The translations under genes and the position numbers were made by a program. A stretch of 64,000 nt of DNA from Calothrix sp. HK-06 (lineage in GTDB: Bacteria > Cyanobacteriota > Cyanobacteriia > Cyanobacteriales > Nostocaceae), in contig NZ_MRCD01000014.1 of assembly GCF_001904745.1 (NCBI RefSeq), positions 62,001-126,000 of the forward strand, written 5' to 3'. The notes below the pieces were generated by a model. The model did no database searches, had not been told where the DNA came from, and saw only the letters and a program-made list of their open reading frames with translations. This document shows positions 45,162 through 54,400 of the stretch, piece by piece (within the stretch, counting starts at the first letter, position 1; every line of letters begins with the position of its first letter).

Positions 45162-45797
45162 TTAAAATTCCTCAAATTCCCTGACCGCAACACTTGACCC
45201 TACCTGCCAACCTCGTTCAATATATTGCGGTATCAATGTTTTGACATCAAAATTAGGGAAATTATAACTTGTTTGGCTTTCCCAATACTGTTTTTTATCA
45301 AATTGGTAAATGATTAAGCCATTTCTTCGATAAATCCAAAGTTCAGTAGGGGCAATTATTTGGTAATCTTCTGGTTTAGTCATTGACGTTAAATCAACTT
45401 CAATGGCTAAATCAGGGGGTGGGTCATTTTGTAGGTCAATACGTTCTTTACCTAAAATGCGTTAACGATTTTCGATGTAGAAACAGTAATCTGGTTCTGC
45501 TCTTTATTGATTACTATACTTTAAAGTAATAGGTGTAAATGCCTCCCAATGTTGAGATTTTTTTCTGAGTAATGCTTTGACAAAATCTGCCAACATGTTA
45601 ACATTTTTACCATGTCCAGGTAATGGAGACATAACCCTGATTTCACTAGTTAAACTACTATATTTAATTCTTAGTCCTGCTTTATCCTGCCGACGAGCAA
45701 GCAAATCTTCGTAATCTTCCCATGTTCTACATCTGAGAATTAACTCATCACCTGGCGCCAGTTCTATCTTATCTTCAGTGATAGTAGGTAAAGTCAT
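45162..45797 (-). pseudogene. Uma2-family (DUF820) gene with two nonsense codons
   Basis: The reading frame is continuous in one phase from MTLPTITEDKIELAPGDELI through YSSLTSEIRVMSPLPGHGKN and DLQNDPPPDLAIEVDLTS to REFEEF, but is broken by TAA at 45504-45506 and TAA at 45462-45464. Both lie where relatives have Gln (CAA), so each is a single C-to-T change. The Uma2 family has a PD-(D/E)XK nuclease fold and is abundant in cyanobacteria. Inactive unless stops are suppressed. Confidence 0.8.
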
Positions 45798-45851
45798 AAA
45801 AACCTCATGGCATTGAGTAATAAGTTTAGAACATAGCGCCATTATAATATT

Positions 45852-47798
45852 TTATCCTCCCACGTGAATACCTGGGCGCCGTTGAGGATTTTTCTCAGCT
45901 CGACGCAGTACTTCACGGGTAACAACAGCTATATCACCTTCACCAAACAAAATAAAACGCAGTAGATATTGTATGGGGTTTCCTTCTACCCAACCAAAGT
46001 AAGCATGAGGAATTTGGCCTGTTTCGTCACGTATATAAAGAAGTAACGCAGCAATGGCGTTAGGTACAGCAGCACTTTTGGCACGTAAAATGTGATAAGT
46101 TTCTACTTCCACTCCTTGGACTCTAATAACTTCGGTAAATTCTGAAGCATCAGATACCTTAATTTCTAAAAATATTACTGGGTCGGTGGATGGTATGTGA
46201 TTGTCTGCACGCACCTCTTGTTCTTTCACAAAATACTCATGCACATCGCCTCTATTCAATCGATTTGCAATTATTCGTATGGGTCCATTACTGTGTTCGC
46301 TAATGAAGCGACGAGCTGAGTCGTCTAGTTCGATTTGCTCTACCCTTAATTCAGTTGAACGCCAAACACGCGAAATTAGTGAGGTAATGACGATAAAACC
46401 GATAAAAAACGTAGCAATTTTAATACCTTCTGGTCTTTCAATAATATTTACAACAGTTGTATATATAAATACTAGTGTGATTATTGCCAACAACGATGCT
46501 CCTCGCTTTGAAGAGTGTCGGTAAGCTGATAGAGTTACAGCAAAGGCACCTGAACTCATCAACACAAGTACACCTGTTGCGTAAGCACCACCTTGAGCTT
46601 CTACGTTAGCCTTAAAGATGATTGTAACTACAAATGCAATTATTGTATAAACTAATACTAAAGGACGAGTTTTTCGCGCCCAATCTGGTACCATACCATA
46701 ACGCGGTAGGTAGCGGGGGACAATATTAAGTAACCCAGCCATTGCGGAGGCGCCTGCAAACCAAAGAATACTAATGGTACTTAAATCGTAAATCGTGCCA
46801 AACCAATCATGTAAATATAAATGTGCTAAATAAGCAAGCGCGCGTCCATTGGCTTTACCTCCAGTTTGAAATTCTATAGAAGGAATTAGTAAAGTAGTTA
46901 TTAAGCTGCTGGTAATTAAAAAGAAGCTCATAATTAAAGCAGCAGCAGTCAAAAGCTTGTGCGTATTATAAATGCGTCCTTTGGGTTGACTCGGTGTGTC
47001 GTTACTACTGCCTTGTACAAGAGGCATTACAGCTACACCAGTTTCAAAACCTGACAAACCCAACGCTAACTTGGGAAATAACAGTAAAGATGTACCAAGT
47101 AAAATCAAAGGATTACTACTGCGCGCGAAAAGTGCAGTTTGCCATTGGGTAATTGTAGATGGGTGGGTAATAACTTGATACGTACCAACGCCAATGACGA
47201 CTAAGTTAAGCAGCAAATAAACACCAACCAGAAATACCGCAATTCCAATAGCTTCTTTAAAACCTCTAAGAAAAACGGCGCCTAGCAATATTATCAATAT
47301 CAGGGTAATGCTAATTTGTTGATTGTGAAACAAACTTGGAGTAAAGGGATTTTCGATAATATGTGCCGTAGCATCAGCAGCCGAGAGAGTGATAGTAATA
47401 ATAAAGTCGGTTGCGACAAAACCGAGTAAGCAAAGTACAAATAATTTGCCCTGCCACCAAGACAGCAAGTGTTCGAGCATGGCAATAGACCCTTCACCGT
47501 TCGGACTTTTGGCAGCAACACGCCGATATATCGGTAATGCTCCAAAAAGTGTTAGTAGTACCAGAATTAAAGTCGCTATCGGAGAAAGGGCGCCTGCTGC
47601 TAATGCCGCAATACCTGGTTGATAGCCAAGCGTCGAGAAATAATCTACACCAGTCAAGCACATAACCTGCCACCAAGCATGTTTACGGTGCGCTTCTTTA
47701 TGCTGTGTCGGTTCTTGCTTCTCTTTTCGGTCTTCTTCAAGCAACCAGTCGGTAAACTTGTTGCGGAACCTGTTTGTTGAAACAATTGGTTTAGTCAT
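45852..47798 (-). CDS. APC-superfamily amino acid permease
   Basis: A 648-residue secondary transporter: 12 or so helices over residues 40-500 ([20 protein letters not shown] at the first, unwound helix with the Gly-rich substrate site) and a cytoplasmic C-domain of about 130 residues ([40 protein letters not shown]). This soluble domain is unusual for plain amino acid permeases and may be regulatory. Substrate unknown. Promoter-side spacer to the NRPS gene is about 400 bp. Confidence 0.82.
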   Translation of the reverse strand: MTKPIVSTNRFRNKFTDWLLEEDRKEKQEPTQHKEAHRKHAWWQVMCLTGVDYFSTLGYQPGIAALAAGALSPIATLILVLLTLFGALPIYRRVAAKSPNGEGSIAMLEHLLSWWQGKLFVLCLLGFVATDFIITITLSAADATAHIIENPFTPSLFHNQQISITLILIILLGAVFLRGFKEAIGIAVFLVGVYLLLNLVVIGVGTYQVITHPSTITQWQTALFARSSNPLILLGTSLLLFPKLALGLSGFETGVAVMPLVQGSSNDTPSQPKGRIYNTHKLLTAAALIMSFFLITSSLITTLLIPSIEFQTGGKANGRALAYLAHLYLHDWFGTIYDLSTISILWFAGASAMAGLLNIVPRYLPRYGMVPDWARKTRPLVLVYTIIAFVVTIIFKANVEAQGGAYATGVLVLMSSGAFAVTLSAYRHSSKRGASLLAIITLVFIYTTVVNIIERPEGIKIATFFIGFIVITSLISRVWRSTELRVEQIELDDSARRFISEHSNGPIRIIANRLNRGDVHEYFVKEQEVRADNHIPSTDPVIFLEIKVSDASEFTEVIRVQGVEVETYHILRAKSAAVPNAIAALLLYIRDETGQIPHAYFGWVEGNPIQYLLRFILFGEGDIAVVTREVLRRAEKNPQRRPGIHVGG

Positions 47799-48202
47799 AG
47801 AATGGCACTCCTATACTCAAAAAAAGACGCGCTTGTTTTTCCATCAACAAGGTAAATGACTCCTGTTTAATGAAATGTTGTACTATAGATTTTATAACGC
47901 AATCGCTTACATTTAATTAATCAATACTAAATTCATTAAGGTTTATAAAATTTATATAATAACAACTTTAAATAATTCGTAGGTATGGCGTGTGCTAAAC
48001 ACCGTAAATTTACCGTATCTACATTATTCATATCTTTATAATTCATTGAAAACGGCTATAGCATTTGGCGCGCAAATTATTATATTTACTTCTTAAAATA
48101 ATAACAAAAGTTAGGTAGTATTTCCTCTCCCCAAAATCTAGGTTATGATAGTTAATAATATCTGTCTGAAGGACTAGTAGTTCATATCAGCTAGAGAATT
48201 GC
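47799..48202. other. Spacer upstream of the NRPS genes
   Basis: About 400 bp, AT-rich, between divergent genes. No frame, tRNA or regulator site can be supported; it should hold the NRPS promoter. Confidence 0.4.
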
Positions 48203-51200
48203 ATGTCAAGTCAAGAAGTTTTTATATTCGGCGCCTCTTTTGCCCAACTTAGGTTGTGGTTCTTTGACCAGCTTGTACCGGGCAATGCTATATATAATGT
48301 GCCTACAGTTATTCGTTTACATGGTTCGCTCAATCAAAGTGCGCTCGAATTCGCATTAAACGAAATTGTCCGGCGCCATGAAACATTACGCACTACATTT
48401 ACAATACTCGAAGAGCAATTAGTACAAGTTATTGCCCCAAGTTTGCTGATATCTATTAATACATTAGAGTTAGTCACACAAGAAAGTGAAGCACAAGCTA
48501 AGTATATTATTACGCAAGAGATAGAGCGTCCCTTTGATTTGTCTTTAGGGCCATTGCTACGAGTGATATTACTGAAGCTTTCAGAGAATGAGCATATTTT
48601 GTTACTGAATATGCATCATATTGTTTGCGATGACTGGTCTATTGGAGTGTTAATTAGTGAGTTAGGCGCCCTTTACACTGCTTCATTTAAAAATCAGCCA
48701 TCCCCGTTATCGGAACTGCCTTTACAATATGCTGATTTTGCAGAATGGCAACGTGAGTGGTTAACTGGAGAAGTTCTAGAAAATCAGTTAACTTACTGGC
48801 GCCATCAATTAAATGGTATTACAATGCTGCCTTTACCTACCGATAAACGGCGCCCTAATATTCAAGCTTATCGCGGAGCAACACAATTTTTAGAGTTACC
48901 CCTCAGTTTAGTTAATGCACTCGAAAAAATATCTCAACTTGAAGGCGCCACTTTATATATGATATTGTTGGCAGCATTTCAAACATTACTTTACCGCTAT
49001 ACATATTCTGATGATATTACCGTTGGTTCACCAATTGCCAACCGTAACCGTAGTGAAATTGAAGGGTTAATTGGCTTTTTCGTCAATACTTTAGTGTTGC
49101 GTACCGATTTTTCAGGAAATCCAACTTTTCGCGAACTTTTAGCCAGAGTACGGGAAGTTACATTAGGAGCATACAGTCATCAAGACTTGCCGTTTGAAAA
49201 GCTCGTTGAACATTTACAACCAGAACGTAATTTGAGTGCAAATCCTTTTTTTCAAGTTGTATTCGGTTTTGAGAATGCACCAATGCAGGAATTAGAGTTG
49301 CCTGACTTGGCGCCGAGTTTTATGAATATAGATTTGAAAACTACTCGATTTGATTTAGAATTACACCTATGGAAATGTTCTTCTGATTTTAGAAGTTTAT
49401 GGGGTGGAGGCTGGAAATATTCAGAGGGTATTAGAGGAATAGTAGTATATAACTCTGATTTATTTGAAGATGCTACTATTTCTAGGATGTTAAAGCATTT
49501 TACAACACTTTTAGAAAGTATTGTTGCAGAGCCAGAAGAACGAATCGCAAATTTACCAATTTTAACCGAAGCTGAATTAAACCAAATATTGTTTGAATGG
49601 AATGATACTCGAAGCGATTATCCTTCAAATCACTGTATTCATGAATTATTTGAACAACAGGTTACACAAAACAGTAATAATATTGCATTAAACTACGAAA
49701 ATATCGAAACGCAATATAATGAATTAAATAATCGTAGCAATCAACTAGCGCATCATTTACAAAAATTAGGTGTAAATACAGAAACTGTAGTTGGAATTTG
49801 TGCCGAACCTTCAATTGATATGATTGTAGGAATACTAGGTATATTAAAAGCAGGAGGAGCATATTTACCTTTAGACCCCACCTATCCCCTGGCGCGGCTG
49901 AATTTTATGTTAAAAGATTCATCTGCTCAAGTTTTGCTTACACAAGAAAAATTTGCTCAATACTTTGAAAATTTCTCTAATCCAATTGTAAATTTAGATA
50001 AAGATTGGGAAATTATCGCACACGAAAGCAAACAAAACCTATCGAGCGAAACAACAAGTGATAACTTAGCTTACGTTATCTACACATCAGGTTCTACAGG
50101 CACACCGAAAGGAGTTGCAGTAACTCACAAATCAGTAAATAGACTAGTTCGCAATACTAACTATATAAATATCACTCCTAATGATAAAATAGCTCAAGTT
50201 TCAAATACTTCCTTCGATGCCGCAACGTTTGAAATTTGGGGAGCATTACTAAACGGCGCCCAACTTATCGGCATTAGTAAACATATAATACTTTCACCAA
50301 CCGAATTTGCATCACAGCTAAAACAAAAAGATATTAGTATCTTATTTTTAACAACTGCCTTATTCCAAAAAATCGCTAGAGATGTACCCCAAGCGTTTTC
50401 AACCTTAAAATACTTACTATTCGGCGGTGAAACAATTGATACCAGATGGGTAAAGAAAGTTATCCAGAATGGGGCGCCGCAGCAACTAATCCATGTTTAC
50501 GGACCTACCGAAAACACTACATTCTCTTCTTATTACCCCATACGCGAACTACCATCAGCAACATCTATACCAATTGGGCGCCCAATCTCCAATACACAAA
50601 TCTATATATTAGATACAAATTTACAACCTGTCCCCATCGGTGTTGTAGGGGAAATATATATAAGTGGTGATGGACTAGCACGCTGCTACATAAATAATCT
50701 TGCAACAGACATCTTATGGAGCGGGCATCCTTGCCCGCCCAGTACAGATGGAAGGGACGGGCAAGAATGCCCATCCCACAAGAGTTTATCCCACAATAAA
50801 AATATTTATAAAACGGGTGATTTAGGGAAATATTTACCAGATGGCAACATAGAATTTATCGGTCGCATCGATAACCAAGTTAAAATTCGCGGTTTCCGCA
50901 TTGAGTTAGAAGAAATAGAAACCCTTCTAAATCAACACCCATCAGTTAGAGAAGCAGTAGTTATTGCCAACTCGGACATACCAGGTGATAAGTATTTAGT
51001 TGCTTACATTGTGCCTCAACCACAACAAAAAGTTACAACTAACAATCTACGCGCGTTTCTCAAGCAAAAATTACCAGAGTATATGATACCAGTAGCTTAC
51101 GTAGTATTGGAATCATTACCATTAACACCAGCAGGTAAAGTAAATCGTCATGCCTTACCTAAGATAGATACGCTGAGTCTAAATGTAGAAGAAAATTATG

Positions 51201-51487
51201 TCGCGCCTCAGACTGATGTCGAACAGGTGTTAGTGGAAATTTGGGCAAACATCTTGACAATAGGTAAACAACCTATAGGGGTTCATGACAATTTCTTTGA
51301 GCTAGGTGGTCATTCTTTACTTGCAACTCAGTTGACTTCCCGAATTCGAGATATTTTTCATATAGATTTGCCATTACGCAGCTTGTTTGAGGCGCCGACT
51401 ATTGCTAGTCTTGCTAAATGCATTAAAATGCTTACTGACACTGGCTCGAATAATACTAATATTGACCGAGAAGAGGTTGAGTTTTGA
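48203..51487 (+). CDS. Non-ribosomal peptide synthetase, one module (C-A-PCP)
   Basis: The 1,094-residue protein opens directly with a condensation domain (ASFAQLRLWFFDQLVPGNAI; active site HHIVCDD at 138-144, the usual final Gly replaced by Asp). The adenylation domain follows from about 465 (AYVIYTSGSTGTPKG; FDAATFEIWG; VYGPTENTTFSS). Reading the pocket residues gives D-A-F-F-L-G-V-T-F, an Ile/Val-type code (from memory of published codes). The carrier protein has its phosphopantetheine Ser at 1038 (LGGHSLL). A GGGCATCCTTGCCC palindrome is translated between A7 and the TGD motif. Stop overlaps the next start by 4 nt. No N-terminal docking domain is visible. Confidence 0.93.
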   Translation: MSSQEVFIFGASFAQLRLWFFDQLVPGNAIYNVPTVIRLHGSLNQSALEFALNEIVRRHETLRTTFTILEEQLVQVIAPSLLISINTLELVTQESEAQAKYIITQEIERPFDLSLGPLLRVILLKLSENEHILLLNMHHIVCDDWSIGVLISELGALYTASFKNQPSPLSELPLQYADFAEWQREWLTGEVLENQLTYWRHQLNGITMLPLPTDKRRPNIQAYRGATQFLELPLSLVNALEKISQLEGATLYMILLAAFQTLLYRYTYSDDITVGSPIANRNRSEIEGLIGFFVNTLVLRTDFSGNPTFRELLARVREVTLGAYSHQDLPFEKLVEHLQPERNLSANPFFQVVFGFENAPMQELELPDLAPSFMNIDLKTTRFDLELHLWKCSSDFRSLWGGGWKYSEGIRGIVVYNSDLFEDATISRMLKHFTTLLESIVAEPEERIANLPILTEAELNQILFEWNDTRSDYPSNHCIHELFEQQVTQNSNNIALNYENIETQYNELNNRSNQLAHHLQKLGVNTETVVGICAEPSIDMIVGILGILKAGGAYLPLDPTYPLARLNFMLKDSSAQVLLTQEKFAQYFENFSNPIVNLDKDWEIIAHESKQNLSSETTSDNLAYVIYTSGSTGTPKGVAVTHKSVNRLVRNTNYINITPNDKIAQVSNTSFDAATFEIWGALLNGAQLIGISKHIILSPTEFASQLKQKDISILFLTTALFQKIARDVPQAFSTLKYLLFGGETIDTRWVKKVIQNGAPQQLIHVYGPTENTTFSSYYPIRELPSATSIPIGRPISNTQIYILDTNLQPVPIGVVGEIYISGDGLARCYINNLATDILWSGHPCPPSTDGRDGQECPSHKSLSHNKNIYKTGDLGKYLPDGNIEFIGRIDNQVKIRGFRIELEEIETLLNQHPSVREAVVIANSDIPGDKYLVAYIVPQPQQKVTTNNLRAFLKQKLPEYMIPVAYVVLESLPLTPAGKVNRHALPKIDTLSLNVEENYVAPQTDVEQVLVEIWANILTIGKQPIGVHDNFFELGGHSLLATQLTSRIRDIFHIDLPLRSLFEAPTIASLAKCIKMLTDTGSNNTNIDREEVEF
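50711..50783. repeat. Palindromic intergenic repeat inserted in frame in NRPS 1
   Basis: CTTATGGAGCGGGCATCCTT GCCCGCCC and GGACGGGCAAGAATGCCCAT CCCACAAG are imperfect inverted copies, the same unit found in spacers at 18110 and, in part, 10367 and 1986. Translated as SGHPCPPSTDGRDGQECPSH between two conserved motifs of the A domain, where relatives have a variable loop. Confidence 0.8.
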
Positions 51488-54400
51488 ATACAGCAGAATT
51501 TTTATCTTACCTTCGTCAATTAGACATCCAAATTGTTGTCGAAGACGAACGTCTACTTTGCTCTGCTCCCGAAGGAACACTGACACCCGAACTACGAGCA
51601 GAAATTCAAAAACGTAAACCAGAAATTATTGCACTTCTGACAATACATAATCCTATACTTCCTTCACATCTAACAAATCCTCCCCTTTCTTTTGCTCAAC
51701 AACGGTTATGGTTTCTTGACCAGTTAGTTCCAAACAATCCTTTTTATAATGTCCCCTTCGCGCTTCGTCTCACAGGTACACTAGATATAGCAGCACTCGA
51801 ATACACTTTTCAACAAATAATTCGGCGCCACGATGCTTTACGTACCAATTTTGTATTACAGCAAGAACAACCAATTCAAGTTATTGTACCAGAACTACAA
51901 ACACCCTTAAAATTCATAGATTTACGTCATCTTGCAAAACAAGAGCGTCAAACACAAGCACAACAGCTAATTACTCAAGAAATTCAAAGTCCTTTCAATT
52001 TATCAAAAGGCTCTTTACTACGTATATTATTACTTCAGTTAGATGACACAGCGTATATATTGCTCATTAATCTGCACCATATCATTTCCGATGGTTGGTC
52101 TATTGGAGTACTAATTAAAGAAATCGCTGCATTCTACCAAAACACACCATTACCCAAATTACCTATCCAATATGCAGACTTCGCACATTGGCAACGTCAA
52201 TACCTCCAAGGAGATATATTACAAAACCAGTTGAATTACTGGCGCCATCAGTTAGATAATATTTCAGCACTAAATTTACCAACCGATAGATCAAGACCAG
52301 AAGTAGCGACTTATAAAGGTGCAAGAAAATTTCTACAATTGCCTTCAAACCTAAGTCAAGCACTAAAAACTCTTTCACAGCAAGAAGGAGTAACTTTATT
52401 TATTACCTTACTGGCAGCATTCCAAACTTTACTTTACCGATACACTCATCAAAATGATATTGCCATTGGTTCACCAATTGCCAACCGTAACCGCAGTGAA
52501 CTAGAAGGGTTAATTGGCTTTTTTGTCAATAGTTTAGTGCTGCGTACAGATTTATCAGGTAATCCTACTTTTAAAGAGTTATTATATCGAGTTCGAGAAG
52601 TCGCTTTAGGCGCCTATCAACATCAAGATTTGCCGTTTGAAAAATTGGTAGAATTACTGCATCCAGAGCGTAACTTAAACCAAAACCCACTGTTTCAGGT
52701 TGTATTCGCAATGCAAAATGCACCAATGTCAACCTTAAAGTTATCAGGTTTGACTTTGAGTCCACTACAACTTAATTATGAAACAACACGGTTTGATTTA
52801 GAATTACATTTATGGGAACAAGGTGAAAACGTATGGGTAAACTCAGAAGGAATCAGCGGTTTCGTAATATATAGTACCGATTTATTCGATGAAGCGACAA
52901 TTACCCGAATGCTAGGACATTTTCAAGTCTTACTCGAAAGTATTGTAAATAATCCAGAACAAAATATAGCCAATTTACCGCTTTTAACCCCAGCAGAGCA
53001 ACATCAGTTATTAGTAGAGTGGAATAATACTCATGCAGATTATCCTCAAGATAAATGCATCCATCAGTTATTTGAAGAACAAATAGAAAAAAACAGTAAT
53101 GCACCAGCGCTCATATTTCCACTAAAAACAATCCAAAACTGTCATTCTGAGCGCAGCGAAGAATCTCAAACCTTAACTGAGATGTTTCGCTACGCTCAAC
53201 ATGACAAAAGTACATACGAACAATTAAACATTCGCAGCAACAAAATAGCGCATTATTTACAAAAATTAGGAGTCGGCGCCGATGTTATAGTTGGACTATG
53301 TGTAGACCGTTCAATTGATTTAGTTGCGGGAATGCTTGGTATTCTCAAAGCAGGTGGTGCTTATTTACCTTTAGACCCTAGCTACCCAACCGCGCGTTTG
53401 AACTATATGCTTGAAGATGCCCAAGTTAAAATTGTCTTAACTCAGCAGCAATGGGTAGAACATCTTGGTAAACATGAGTTACAAGTAATTTGTTTAGATA
53501 AAGATGAGAACATTGCTCAAGAAAGCGAAGAAAATCCTTATAGTAATGTCACAATTAATAACCTTGCTTACGTTATTTATACTTCTGGTTCAACTGGAAA
53601 ACCAAAGGGAGTTCAAATAGAACACCGTTCGTTATTAAATCTTGTCTATTGGCATAAAAAAGCTTTTTGTATTTCATCTCAAGACCGTAGCTCACAAATT
53701 GCCTCTGTAGCATTCGATGCTTGTGTCTGGGAAATATTTCCTTATTTAAGTGCAGGGGCAAGCATTTATTTTCCAGATGATAATATAAAACGGGCGCCGG
53801 AGCAACTGCAAGAATGGCTGAATAATAACGGAATCACAATTAGCTTTGTACCAACACCTCTGTGTGAGAAACTTTTATTATTAGATTGGTCAAATAAAGA
53901 TACTAAGTTACGAATATTACTAACAGGTGGCGATAAACTTAATTATTATCCCACAACTGAGTATCCTTTTGCTGTTATCAATAATTATGGGCCTACTGAA
54001 AATACAGTTGTCACAACCTCTGGCAATATTCCTACAATCGGTCGTCCAATAGCGAACACACAAGTTTACATTTTTGATGAGTATTTACAACCTGTGCCAA
54101 TTGGTGTAAAGGGTGAATTATATATTGCCGGAGATGGACTAGCGCGCGGATATATTAATCAACCTCAATTAACAAACATCTTGTGGAGTGGGCATCCTTG
54201 CCCGCTCGGTGTTAATATAGGGGATTACAAAATTTATAAAACAGGTGATTTAGGACGATATTTACCAGATGGCAATATCGAATTTTTAGGTCGTGTTGAT
54301 AATCAAGTAAAAATTCGTGGTTATCGTATCGAGCTAGAAGAAATTGAAACCCTTCTCAACCAACATCCAGCAGTACAACAAGCTGTAGTCACAGCGCAAA

